Shown here piece after piece: positions 36,685-49,278 of a stretch of DNA of 64,000 nucleotides. A program made the translations under genes and the position numbers. This DNA is from Leptodontidium sp. MPI-SDFR-AT-0119 (lineage: Eukaryota > Ascomycota > Leotiomycetes > Helotiales > Leptodontidiaceae). The stretch covers positions 1,426,001-1,490,000 of the forward strand of contig JAHLEZ010000015.1 in the NCBI GenBank assembly GCA_020726505.1, in the 5' to 3' direction. The notes beneath the pieces were generated by a model. That model made no database searches. It had not been told where the DNA came from and saw only the letters and a program-made list of their open reading frames with translations. The first letter of the stretch is position 1; every line of letters starts with the position of its first letter.

Positions 36685-38922
36685 TTTTGCGGTGATTGTT
36701 GGAAGAGGAAGAAGGAGAAGAGAGAGAAGGTAGAGGAGGGAGCTCGGTATTGACAAGGAACCTTGGAAGCTATGGCTGGCTTGCGCCGGGTTGCGCTTCT
36801 AATAGGTAGCGAGAAGCCGAGCTCAGCCGGGCGAGGGGAGAGAGGGGTCAATTGAGCTTCTCCAGCTAGTTGGGGGGGTCAGTCAAGTTAATTTAACTCA
36901 ACACAACGCTGATGAGCGGTGTCGAAGAGGGAGGGAGGGCTGCGTAGCGTAACAAAAGTATCGTAGGTACGTACCTAGGAAGGTAGATAGGCACAGGACG
37001 AGAGGGAATAGACAGAGGGAGCGCGGATGAGATTGGATCGATAGGGAATGAGACTGAGAATGAGAACGAGAGGAAAGAGGATCGATCGAGCTGGAGGGGG
37101 AGCTGGCAGTTTTATCTTTATCTGTCCCTCCTTCTCCTGGCAGCTCGTGCTGATACTGGAAGTGTCGTGTCTCTCTCAATCAAACCCTGCGGACCGCTTG
37201 CTTGACATGAGTTGGGATTAGTTTCGTGGTGTGGTAGGTAAGAGTATGTTAGTTGTGTTTTGGTTTGGACTCCTTCTCTGGACTCGCTCCTTGCCTGCTC
37301 CGGCCGGCCTTGGTTGGTGGGGTGGGGTATTGCTGCTGTATGCTGTATCGTACCTGCCCTGCCCTGTCCTGCCCTGGGTCCAACAGCTTTATTTTATTAC
37401 CCACATAGGCAGACCTCGACACACACCCACGCACGCCCACACTCTTTGCTTTGCCTTGCCCAGCTGGCTAGCTACTCGCAATATGACAGCCGTCTGCCTT
37501 GCAGCCAATAGCAGACGGCCGATATGGAAATGGAAATATGCAAGATCTGGCGAGTCGCACGCAGATCTGAACTTTCCGTTTCTCTGCAGCATGCCAAGCG
37601 TAGCATCTGCACCCTGCCTGCCCATCTCTACCTTGCCCTGCCGTGTAATTGAGTTTCAATACTGGGGATCGTTGGCCTGGCGGTGTCCATCTGGCTCGTC
37701 TGCTCGTTCCCCCCCGCGATAAGCTTCCAGAAGCTATGACATATATGTTGGAGCGCTGGCTCGGCGTCCTCACAATCAAACAAAACAGAGATATAGATAG
37801 CCACAACTGATACACCGCAGTGGGGACCTTGAGCGATCTGTCATGGACTTGGGGGATCTACTACAAGGGAGGGAGACTTTTGTTGACACCCTCCTGACCT
37901 GTTGAACTGCTCTCCCTGCCCATGCACATGCACATGCTGCTTGCTGTCCATCTGGATATCCATCCATATCCACATCAACAAAAGTCCGTGCACCTCTCCA
38001 CACAAGCGAATGATACTGTATCTTACTGTACTGCATTGTGCAATTGCATCATCAAAATCTTTCTGTACTCGCGGAAATAAGAAAAAAAAAAGGAGATGTG
38101 AGAACGACATCGGAGGGCCGCCGACAAGAGGGATGAGCGAGTTGGAGCTCAACGGAGGACTACCGACCGTCTGATAGTTAGCTTCACTTACCAGTAGAAG
38201 TTTCTTCTTCGGTGTAATTGACGGTTGGAGTCACACGCCAAGGGTCACAGCCAAGGGCTAAGCTGTTGGAAGCAAGCCTCGAGATATTTTTTCCTGTTAC
38301 CTCATGTGAACCACAACAGCTTCGTGCAAATTTCTCCACCAGCCGCCGAGCTCGGCAGCTTCTTGCAAGGATACCACGGACGAGGCTGAGATGTTGCGAG
38401 AACATTGGACATGCAATTGGTCCATCATGCATTTTTTCATTAGTTACCGGTTATAGCCGCTCGAAAGAAATACCTCAGTTGTCGTCGAGCTGCAGAGCGG
38501 AACATAAAGCTCAGGTGCGAACTACGTGATTTCTCGTGGTCCACACCCTTGAGGAGCTTCGTAACTTCTTAGTCGATGTACTGGCTCAAGCAAATTTTGT
38601 GTAATACTGTTGACTCACATAAGCATCCCAAAGGGCAATTTCGCAAAAGTCAAAGTCAACACTGGGAATATGTCAAAAGGCTTTTCAGAATACATCAAAG
38701 AATCTAGAAAACGCAAAGCACGAACGCTCCTATCAGTTACAGGTGTGCCCCATCAGTGGTCCTTATTCAGGCAACCACCCAATGCACGTAGGGCGTACAA
38801 CTACAGTCATGATGGGAAATATGAGACATGAACCCCAAGAATAACCCCCGCTGTCAAAACCAGAAAAGGTACACCCCCAGATGCTCCGTCATTATGTAAA
38901 TCGGTACCCGTCAACCTCAACT
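36685..38922. other. long intergenic region upstream of pyruvate carboxylase
   Basis: About 2.2 kb. It holds the PYC promoter, with purine/pyrimidine-skewed DNA near 36700-37180 and CCCTG-type repeats near 37354-37376. The far end is the 3' flank of the clathrin gene. Open frames here look like chance. Confidence 0.5.
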
Positions 38923-41900
38923 TCAGAATCCACCATAACCAGTCGGTTGTGGCGCAAATCCGTTGGTCTGAGCGAAGGGAGCAGGCGACTGGCGTCCACC
39001 TGCTGAGCCGGCGGTGATCATGAGTCGGTTGCCTCCAAGGATCGGAGCATTGCTCTCCTCCTTCTCCTGTGACTTCTCACGCAACTTGCGCTCCTCGTTA
39101 TCCTTCTTCAAGACCTCGATAGTCGAGCTCTGTTGAGCAAGATAATTGATCATGAAGGGCATCGTGTAGTCCGTAAGACCGTGGCGCCAAGATATCTCCA
39201 TGACGACGTGGATAGGAATGAGGTCGTAGCAAGCATAAAGCATACCGACGTAGCACTCACGGCTGCCAATGTCGACGAACTGCATTCTGTATTAGCAAGA
39301 TACTTCATATTTCAGGGTCTTCGGCAAACTTACGTATCTCAACAACTCCTCAACGACGTCCGACTTGCTAGACATAGCAGCGGTCTCAATAGCATCCTTA
39401 AACAGCTTGTCTTGCTTGGAGAGAGCAATTGATTTCTCCCAGCGCTTGTTCTTGCGGTAGATGGTGGCGGCAATCTGGCGGAAGAAAACCAAGTCATGAC
39501 GCTCGAGGCGTTGAGCCAACTCAACAGGATCGTAGTTGTCATAGTTCTCAACAGAGTCACGCAGAGTCTTGTAATCCTCCTCCTCGATTAACAGATCATT
39601 GATGGCACTGTTGACGATCTTCTTGTTTTGAGATTGAACGTTGAGAAGGAACGGCTTGATGAGGGGAATGTTGTCCGACTTCTCAAACATCTTCACAACG
39701 CGGTTGACGTCGATGCGGGGAGTGAGGGCTTGGAGGAGGTCAGTCAAGAGAGATGGCTGCTCTTGAAGGTAGAAGTTGAGGGCACGGTAATAGATCTCGA
39801 GATTAGCAACTTTGACGACAATGTCCTTGAAAGAGTGGTGCTCCCAGGCGTCAGCGGCACGTTCCATCATTGCGAGAGCTGCATTATCCCACTCGTCGTA
39901 ATGGCAGTAAAGGAAGACCAACTCTGGCCAGAGATGAGCATCCTCGGTGGCGCGAAGCATCTTTGGGATGTTAATTCGACTCCAGAAAAGCTTCAGGTGT
40001 TCCATCACACGATCCGGGTGATATCTTGACAACGCAATGCCCAATTCGGTGAACATCCCCATGTGAGCTGGATGAAAGTTAGCGCTGAAATTCACAGAAG
40101 GTTGAGATCTAGGATCTTTGATCCTAAGACATTGCTCTTAGGACATGTCTTCGGATCAAGATCCCAAATCTTCGAGAAAAATAATTGGGGATTTCTACTT
40201 ACCACGCTCAAGACCCAAGCCTTGCTCAAGTAGAGAAATGAGCTCGTCGAAGTAGCCGTTTCGCTCATATTGCTTGACCAGATCCTGCAATTCCTCGGCA
40301 TCGACAATCAAGTTCAAGCCGCAGATTTGTGCAAGTCGGAATTCCTTCTTCTCCACACATGCAGCATTGACCTGCTTCCAGACCTTGATATTGTTTGCCT
40401 TGCGAGCACACTCAACAGCAGCTTGGTAGTCCTCGAGATGAACAAGGGTGGTTGCAAGCTTGGCCCAGTTGGAGATGCTTGTGAAGAAAATCTTGGCGGC
40501 TTGGTGGTAACCTTCAGCGTAAGCCTTGTCACCAGACTCCTCGATGTCAGCAACATTTGTGCCTCTGAGGAAATCTTCCAGTTCGCTCAATTGGTCGGTG
40601 CGAGCATAGGCGAAAGCCAGAGCAGTGTCGATAGGTGGTTCCCGAAGAGTCTTGCGGGCCATTCTGAGGTATTTGATCAAGTCCTCATCCTTTCCGGCAT
40701 GTGTGGCAATCTCAATGACTTCGTTGTAGTTGTTTGGGTCATCAGCACGGATGTATGAGGCAATACCATCGGTGACACGAAGACCGTCCAATTGGGCCTT
40801 GGCAACTCTGCTCCAAACCTCTGGAAGCTCAACACGCTCGGCGTACTCCTGGGCCCGATCGATGCTGACAACATGCTCAACAAGGACGTTTGCTGCACTC
40901 TTGTGGTCGTTGATCTTCTTGTAAACCTCAAAGGCTTCTTCGAATAAACCAACTTCAATGCAAATTGTGGCGATATCAGGAGCATTGTAGGCGTCGAGTC
41001 GGTGAATATAATCCATGACACGGCCCTTGTCGGCTTTTGTCGCAGTCAGGATGAGCAGGTTCTGAAGGTTCTCGTTGTCGGAGAAGGGGCTTGGCTCTAG
41101 AACAATCTTCTCGAGGAGCTCGATCAGCTCAACAGGCAAGTCGGCAGCCAGGAACGAAGCAACAGCGACCGAGACCTTGTCTGGCTCAGTGGACTCAGGG
41201 ACAGCAGTTGAAATGACCTGATCAACAACAGAGCGGCGGTGGATGTTATTCGCGCTGAGGACGAAGGACCACAGCTCATTGTCGGCTCGCTCTAGCAAAT
41301 ACCTAGCCTGGGCCTTGAACATTGAGTTTTCGTTGGTTATGTTAACCAGCTCCAGGTCATTGTTTCCTTTTCGATAGGCAATGTACTGATGGATAGTCAG
41401 ATTTTGACCTTTTGCATGTCGTGGAAGTATATGGTGACATATGAGACACTGTCAAAGAAAGACTTACGGCAAGGTTGGGATCTCTCTTCTCGCAATAACG
41501 TCCTAGTAATTTATCAGAGACTGAACGGGCCAAGGAGTTGAGTTGAACAGGTCACTTACCAACGGTCAATGGATCATACTGATCATTTTCCTTTAAGAAG
41601 CGTTCGGGGTTATTGTTACTTATATCAAAGTCAGCACTTATGCTCCTGGCATGTCCCTAGAAACCCCGATGAAATTCAAAAGACCGGTGGCTTGGAAGCT
41701 CGAGCTGCGATTGAATGAGAACATACCTATCAATGTAGATCTTGGCCAACGCATTGTACACTGCTTGCTGCTGGTTACCAGCGGCCAAGGTAGCCTCCAG
41801 GAAGGGCAGAAGAATCTTCAAGCGATTTCGTGACTCAACCTCAGTGACAAGCTCATCAATTGGAATGGAAGCTGGGTTGACTGTCTGGAGGAGACCCTTG

Positions 41901-44894
41901 ATGATAGACTCATCACAATCAACATCTAACAAACCACCAACGACAGCTGGGGTTCTGGCTGGGTTGACTCGCTGGACGTAAACTTCGATGGACTTGAACT
42001 GTTGGTTCTGGTAAAGGTAGAGTACCAAGTCGTGAATGAAGTTGAAACGATCGCAAACAATGATGAGTGGAAGTTGCTCGGTCAATTTAGCTTCCTTCAG
42101 GAAGTTTTTTACTTTCTCGGCATTGTAGAAATCTTTTTTCGGATGGTATTAGTGCTGTCATTGAGTCAAGATGTGTAAGGCAAATACTTACTGCTATCGC
42201 GGCAAATCCGCTCAACCTCAGCAAATTGTCCCATCTTAGTAGCAGCCTCGATGTACTTGAAGTTGACATCTTGGTCTTCGCTAAGATTGACGATACTACC
42301 AAGATAGTAGAAGAGTCCTTCGGATGTCTTATACTTCTCAAACAAATCAATCAAGCGAGTAGGTCCAAGAAGGTCCGAATACTTGGTGGCGATCTGTACG
42401 ACAGCTCCTAGGTTTTGGCGAATGTTGCTCTTCAACATGGCATCCAAGCAGTCCAGGGATTGCTCAAGAGACAAGCGACCAAAGAATCCGTTGAGCCAGT
42501 CTTGGTTGAAATTGGGGGTAGCAACGATGTTAACAATCACACGCTTAACAGCTTCAGGATCATCGTAATGCTCCAATGCACGCTGAGAAAGGCCAGCTTG
42601 TTCACACAACGCTGCAATTCGTGCTCTGTCGTAATGCGAGAACATGTCATTGCCTAGGATGGCATCAGCTACTTGAGGGGCGTTGACAAGATTCATCTCA
42701 AGCAGACGAGTTTGAAGATGACCCTGTTCGGGCTTGTTGTCCTTGAGAGCATCGAGGAGAAAGGCGGTTGCTGGCTGAACCATTCCTTGGGACTGGAAGA
42801 CGTCAACGACGCGTTCAATGTCAACTAACGAGCCGCCTTCGGTGTTGGCAAGTTGAGTGGCAAATTCGGTAGCCTTGTCGGGGTTCAGGCGGACCTAAAT
42901 AGTCAGAAACAAATAGTGTAAGGTCGGTTGAGTTCTACTTACAATGTTCTGGAGCAGTACAACATAGTCGGGTTGGTATCCAACTTGTGTGGCATATGGC
43001 AAGATCTTGTCGAATTGGCCGGTTTCAGCAAAGGCAGCCACGACTTTAGCAGGGACGTTTGCACGCAGGTAAATGCTGAGGGCAAGGTTCAAGTCATGTG
43101 GTCTCACAACATCACCCAATTCCTCAGAACAATCAAGCTTGTTCTCCTTCATCCACTTCTCAAGAAGATGCTTTCGGTTCTGAGCAAGGACAGGTCTAAC
43201 AAGCTCGAGAGTTTCATGCTTGTTAAGAGTTCCCTTGTCGAGAAGCATGCCAAAGTATTGGAGAATTACCGACAATTGTCCTGGGACAGCTGGCAAGCTC
43301 TTAAAGCGCTCGATGGTCTGAGGGGTACGAAGAAAGCCTCGAGGGGAGTTGGCGGCGATCTTAGCTGCTTCGTTGTAGTTTCCGGCGCTGATGAGTTGAT
43401 CGAATTGTTGAGCATATAGGTTGTCTGCACCGGGCAGGCCAGCTCTTGAGGCTAGCTTGACTGCAAGACCCGAATTGCCGGGATTCTGGAGAAGGTATGG
43501 AATAATGGTAGTTTCGTCGACAGCAACAGACAGGACTTGCCCCTTTCTGTTGATTCCCTTTTTTTTTGGTCTAAATTAGCTACAGGTTCTTGTGTTTGTG
43601 CATAACAAGAACTTGGAGAGTCGCAAGATGACAGGACACAGGAAAAGGATCCCTCCAGGAGGATTACTTACCACAATACCGGCCGACTCAGAATCCGAAG
43701 CTGTGATGAAGATGGTCTCGCTCGAAATTCTGTTCATGAAGATGCATGTGCCGCTCTCCAAGTCGTACAGATGGATGAAGCCATACTTAGTTACCAGGTA
43801 AATGATGCTGTACTTCTGCGAGACTTGCATGGCAACCGGGAAATCGTTGACAGCTTCTGTAGGGAAGTACACATCAACGGCCTTCTTTGGGAAAACCGGG
43901 TTCGAAGCTTGGTGGTCAACCTCCACAATGTGCAACTTGGCACCTGTGGCTGTTCGGACAGAGAATGTGAAGACTTTGGTATCTGCCGGCGCACCCTCGA
44001 GTCTTAATGTGCCAAATGCTGCCGCGTGTCCCTCGATAGCTTGACTGATGGCACGGTCTCGAGAATATAGCTGCATAGCACCAACAACCCGTCCTTGTTG
44101 TTGTGTGATTCCAACTACGACCATCCACTTTCCATCATCGCTGACTCGGTAGTTAATGATTTGGCAGCCCTAGAAAGTCTTAGTTACGGCCACAGATATC
44201 TGCAGAGCATGTGCTTACGGTCAAGTTCTGGTTTCTCTTGAAAACCTCCACTGGAGAAGCCTGATTTGGATCAAAGACGTCCCAGTGGTAAACTGCTGTG
44301 TCTGTCACCAAACCCAATGTTGTCTCGCTGAACCACTTCCAGAAAACAACATCCTCGTTCATTGTAGCCGACTTCAGCTTTTGCTTTTGACCAAGGTCAA
44401 AGATCTGGAGCGTCCGGGATTGGGCCTTCAACGCAATAATATTCTTGGACCAGTGCATGATAGCACTATCGGCCTTGATAGGTCTTCGAATGACATTGCT
44501 ACCGTTCTTGAGTTCGATGATTACGACTTCAGGGGAGGCGGCTCCAGCCTTTTGTTCGCGGACGCATATGAAGGAATCGGATTCGAGGGTCTGGAGTATG
44601 GGATTAGCTCAGCACTGAATGAATGGCACGCGCAGTTTGAGAAGCTTACACAAGAGTTGAATCCAATTGATGCTTGCTATAATTGCAGATGTCAGTATAA
44701 GATTGACACAAGGAGCTGCCTGGTGGCCCAAAGCGCTGAGAGTCCAGAGCCAGATCGACTTACGTCTACGCCAACCGTAGAGCTGGTTAACTGGAGGAAG
44801 ATGTCAGTAGCGTTCTAATGGAAATGCAGTTGAATCGGAGCTGGTTGCTTACCTGGAGCAGCTCCGTAAATCTGATGGGCAAAGCAGGCGCCAT
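38923..44894 (-). CDS. CHC1: clathrin heavy chain
   Basis: Thirteen exons, near 44853-44894, 44764-44790, 44650-44676, 44219-44590, 43672-44169, 42943-43557, 42192-42894, 41727-42132, 41560-41618, 41468-41502, 40203-41385, 39334-40067 and 38923-39279. They sum to about 1685 residues, the family length. The N-terminal propeller begins [20 protein letters not shown] and includes [20 protein letters not shown] and [17 protein letters not shown]. The legs consist of repeated clathrin heavy chain repeats with [40 protein letters not shown] and [20 protein letters not shown]. The C-terminus has [20 protein letters not shown], then a Gly/Pro-rich tail ending QPTGYGGF. It forms triskelia for vesicle coats at the Golgi, endosomes and plasma membrane. 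Confidence 0.98.
40068..40202 (-). repeat. intron 11 of the clathrin gene with stacked inverted repeats
   Basis: This 135-base intron is longer than most in the gene. It holds TAGGATC-TTT-GATCCTA at 40110-40126 and the overlapping CCTAAGA-CATTGC-TCTTAGG at 40123-40142. The two perfect 7-base stems are mutually exclusive, since they share CCTA. The splice signals are normal. Confidence 0.5.
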
Positions 44895-46789
44895 CTTTTG
44901 TTGTTTGCGCTGCGCGAGGGGCGCCGAGGACCCGAGAATGTGCTCAAAGCTCAGCAAATCGAAGATGATGTGAGAATGCGTAAATGTGCGTCGTTATCAA
45001 AGCTTCCCTTAATGTCTGGGATGCTGAGCGTGGTGGGATGGGAAGAGTGAAGTTGAGAATTGAATGTTGCTTGCGTTGATGGCTCCAGGTGTCTTCGCGA
45101 ACAACACCTGGGACAGGCAGTGAATCTGGAAGGTCCTGGTCCCGAGCTAAGCTGCAACCGGTCTAGCGCTCGAATAGTTGGACTAGCCAAGGTAAGCTCA
45201 GGGGCAACCTTCAACATGACAACCACCTATCTTCGCCTTCGAGGGCAATGGATCATCCAAGCTGATTGCTAGTTATGAGGACGTTGTTTGGTAAATATGG
45301 ATGCCTCAACAACGTGTTTTAATCAATTCATGAAGGCTATTTCAAAGTCCTGATTTTCTCCAGGCCTTTGAACCTATTTTTAGACACTACAGTGTAGCTT
45401 TCACCGTTGTGGGTGATTGGACATCCGAAAGGCTTGATAGGATTCTGCTTCCAGAGTCTAGAATTAGGTTTGCAAAACATGTGAGCAATCTTCAAGTCAA
45501 GCATTCATGTTGTTTTGTAACTTCATTCCTACTCTGTGCAATCTGCAAAGCCGCAATCGTAACATTACTAACCTAACGAAAACAACAGAATATAACGCCA
45601 ATAAAACATGAAGAAATATTCCAATTGACGTTGCTTCCCACACTGCTTTGTCATGTGTCATTTGTAGTACTTCCAATCCAAACTAGCACGTCAAGTCTCT
45701 GCTTCATGTTTCCCTCTATAGCTTCTGAACTGCGGCGTTTGGGTTGTTTGCAACAATTTCTGTTTCTCTCATGATTAGGGGGGATTACTAGGCGTTTTGG
45801 AACATATTTGTCATCAGAAAATGACCTAACTTCTGTTCAGGAAACCACAGAGCAGACCTACTTCCAGGGTAGGTAGTTCTCCTCTCTCACGAATATTAAC
45901 TGCTAATGAACCTCATTAGTATCCACCTAATGCTCCAACGACTTTTCAATGATGTACTTGAAGCGAAGTTATCGCGCTTTACAAAGCTTGAAAGCACCTC
46001 TCTAGCCTTCGTTCATTGTTTACTGGATTTTGATTGCTTCTCGACGCTTTTCTTGCATTTGTTCCAAACATTCTGCACCACATCAAGAGCAGCATATGAG
46101 GTACGCTTCTACAGGATATTTCTCTTAGAAGGAGAAGAAGAGCTATCAGTTCTCTCATAGATATTATGTTACACTCTAAGAGATGCAGACGACTCTGCGA
46201 TCGATTGCAATTCGCTCGTGTTGCTACGTTGCCCCAATGTGGCCAAATACCGAGGCTGATTTATTGGCATGGCGCCCTGGGCTCAAGATTATCAAATGAG
46301 GGTTGTACCGATACATTTACAAAGGCTTCTAGCCCTGATAGCAGGGAAAGGATATTTCTTGATACTTGTGCCTTTGTAGGCAAGTATTCTTTCTTGTGGG
46401 GAATTCCAAGCTATATTCTGGTGAACAGGACAGAGCTCATGGTCACATACATCTTTGTGATGTTGAAATTAAATCAAATGGTCATTACTAGTCTCACACT
46501 GGCAGACCTACGCTAATTCTTTCTCGGCCCGAAGGATGGTGAATACGTGCAATGAGGCTGCGCTCGCTTGCCAAATCCACAAAGATTTCAATTGAACGTG
46601 AGCGTGTTTCGAACTAAACACAGCAACATGAACGAGACACAGCTTGCAGAAACTGGTACCGAAACCACAAAGAAAGGTTCGCCAGAGGTCTCACCTGTCG
46701 TTATCGCATTCCATGCTTAGAATCTTTGTGCTAACCAGAGGTCGTGAAAGCAGGTTCTGTTTCGCGACCCCCCCTACCCAACTGCCAAG
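44895..46789. other. intergenic between divergent genes
   Basis: About 1.9 kb between the start of the clathrin gene and the start of the unknown + strand gene. It should hold both promoters. Open frames of 84 and 116 codons near 45906-46516 lack recognisable motifs. Confidence 0.5.
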
Positions 46790-48317
46790 ATGAGCGACAA
46801 CGACAACAGTGGCGAACGTGTCAATCGGCAGTCCCACATGGCACTGAGGTCGCCCACCGAACAAAATGCAACAAAGATTATTGAGAGCAAGGATATCGAA
46901 ATGAATCTAGAATCAGGTTCAACCTCTGAAAACCAAACAGAAGTATCATTCTCCAGTGTCGCCAAGAATGATCTCACAATAGAGTCGACCGCCAACGCTC
47001 ATACAAAGTACAAGGCCACAGATGAAGGTAGCAAGGACATTGAAATGACTTCAGAGTCTCATGCAATCACAGAGGCCTTGATGGAGTCTCTGAAGTCGCG
47101 TGACGTGGCAGACGAGCCTATGCTGTCAACGACGCCGCAACCAACATCTGGAGACATTTTGTCTGGTGCTGAAGGTATGAGACTCGAGAGACCCTCTCAA
47201 AAGCGAAGAAGCGATGAGTTCACCCCAGCATCTGACACTATATCAGACCTCCCAATTCTCAAGAAGTCCCGACAAGAAGCACAACCTGAGGTCAAGCCAA
47301 CTGGACCACCTCCACGAAAGGTCTACAGAGGCATTGGCTCAGGCAATGGCTCAGGCAATGGTACCGTTGTCTACGATAGAACATCTTACTCCTTGCCTGT
47401 CGTCACTCCCGAGCAGCAGGCTAGGTATGAGCCGGACTTCGTAGGAGCAGCGGATTATTTTGACCTGCGCCATGATGATGTAAGTTAGCCAGTCCCAATG
47501 TTACAATACGATGAGCTGACATGTGACACAGGTTCAGGAAATGATTGCTGGAACATATATGATTGTCTACAGCCGACCTTTAGACAACAATCAACAACCA
47601 TATGGAGCGTTCGAGACCTATCCTGTAGACTTCCACCGAAACAGAATTGTTGTCTCGTCCACCGGGTCCGCCACACCAGTCGCAAAGGGAAAAGGAAAGA
47701 CAAAGAAGCACACTGGAATCTGGGCTGAAGGAGAATTTGATTTCAACAACTATCTCTGCACGTTTATGGTCCATCACAGGTTTTCTGATGATGGAGTACA
47801 GGCTTTGTGCACTATGAAGCTTAAGTTGAAGGGAGATAGCACCGAACCAAGCACACTGGACCAGGTCCTAGCCCTTGGCCTAAGACTTACGGGTTCGTTC
47901 CCTACGGTAGGCTTTGGCTTGAAGCATATGAGGACGACAATGGATGAGTCAGAAACGAGGCCAGTTTACCTTGGTTTCAAATTCATTTCTATGAATTTGG
48001 CTACCTGGGATATCACCAGCGGTGAGGAGAACCTACTGCGTGTAGTTGGTATCAAGATCCCACCCAAGAAGGAGGTTGCGTCTGCCTTCATACTCAACCA
48101 ACGAGTCGTATGGCCTATAGACCAGTACTACCTGATTAGAATGCCCAGTCTTCAACCACCCCCCACCTTCCTCTTGAGAGACCTGCAGAGGAAGAAAGAG
48201 AAAGATGCATCCTCAGAGACAAAGCGAAACTCATGGGTCAAAAAGGCTGAAGCTTCTGGAAGTGCATTTGTTAAGAAAGGAGAGTCAAGCAATGGTGGGG
48301 ATACTCAAATGGGCTGA
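46790..48317 (+). CDS. hypothetical protein, disordered N-terminus plus a globular C-terminal region
   Basis: Two exons: 46790-47479 and 47532-48317. The donor is GTAAGT, the acceptor ACACAG, phase 0, giving about 491 residues. Residues 1-190 are acidic and Ser/Thr-rich, with the repeated phrase SKDIEM (residues near 33 and 82) and a basic cluster QKRRSDEF that could be a nuclear localisation signal. From about residue 200 the protein looks folded: YEPDFVGAADYFDLRHDDVQ, then IAGTYMIVYSRPLDNNQQPY, GIWAEGEFDFNNYLCTFMVH and HRFSDDGVQALCTMKLKLKG. The end is Lys-rich. GSGNGSGNGT near residue 190 is a short repeat. I do not recognise the domain. Alternating hydrophobic residues suggest a beta-rich fold. 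Confidence 0.8.
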
Positions 48318-49278
48318 GATAAGGAAGGAAGGAAACGTTCTTGAAATCCAAGAATGGGACATTGTATTTGGACAAGTCAGCTGTGGTGTATAACGATAGG
48401 TTCTGGTTGGCATTCGTATCGCAAGCTACCACAATGGAAATCCAGTGGAGGATGGCCTTGGAGTGCAATGGGTGGGGCAACTGGCATTGCATTTGGCATC
48501 CAACAAAGAAGCATGCTTTGCGAGGATAGAATTGATAGCAATCAAAATCAATGTTTTTCTACCTGCGTATATTAAGCGTGATAATAGCAATGTTTTAGTG
48601 TCTGAGATTCTCTGGCCTCTAACGAGCTTATTGCCAGGACTTCTACCTAAGACACGTGTTTTTCTTCTCTTTTCCTCAAAGTCGGTAGTCTCGCAATGGG
48701 GATAAACAGGTTTACTAAATAATGCCATCTTCTGGTTCTTCTTGTCTTTCATTCGGGCAGCTAAAAGTGTATATTCTTGAATGGCTAGCAAGGCGTCCAA
48801 CCAGAGGAGAAGAAAACCAGGTCTGCGAGAATTCTAGGACTGACCTTCAGTTGCTTGAAAAGCCGCAGATAATATATTATATCGGATGTTTCCCCTCTGC
48901 ATCCATCCACTGGAAATGTACTTTCATGGAGCTTGAAGGTTCGTCTCTTGCCTTCCCAGATTTTCGCAACCCAAGGGACGAAATTATCACATTTAGACCA
49001 GGAATTCACAATTACCAAGGAAAGTAGGGATCAAGGACGATTCCTCATAAACAAACTCCTGTCTTTCATTATGCATCAGCATATAAACCACCCAAGAAGA
49101 AGCTACCAATATCGTGGCTGATTAAGCCAGCAAGAACAAAACCTCAGCCAAAGCTCCTAAACCCAAAAAACCCTAGCCCCTTACGCTATGCCCAGCAACT
49201 CCTTACAGCTCATATGCAAATGCTCTAAAGCGAGAAAGAGAAGTCGTCTAACATTACGATTTTCACTGACAATACTGT
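48318..49278. other. intergenic between convergent genes
   Basis: 3' flanks of the unknown + strand gene and of the RecQ gene. Nothing recognised. Confidence 0.5.

Noticed and set aside
37231..37722. A 163-codon + strand frame
   Set aside because: It arises from C/T-rich promoter-like DNA with CCCTG repeats; Trp/Cys/Pro-rich and without homologous look.
45906..46516. Two consecutive + strand frames of 84 and 116 codons
   Set aside because: No motif, no convincing splice links and odd composition; treated as chance in a divergent promoter region.
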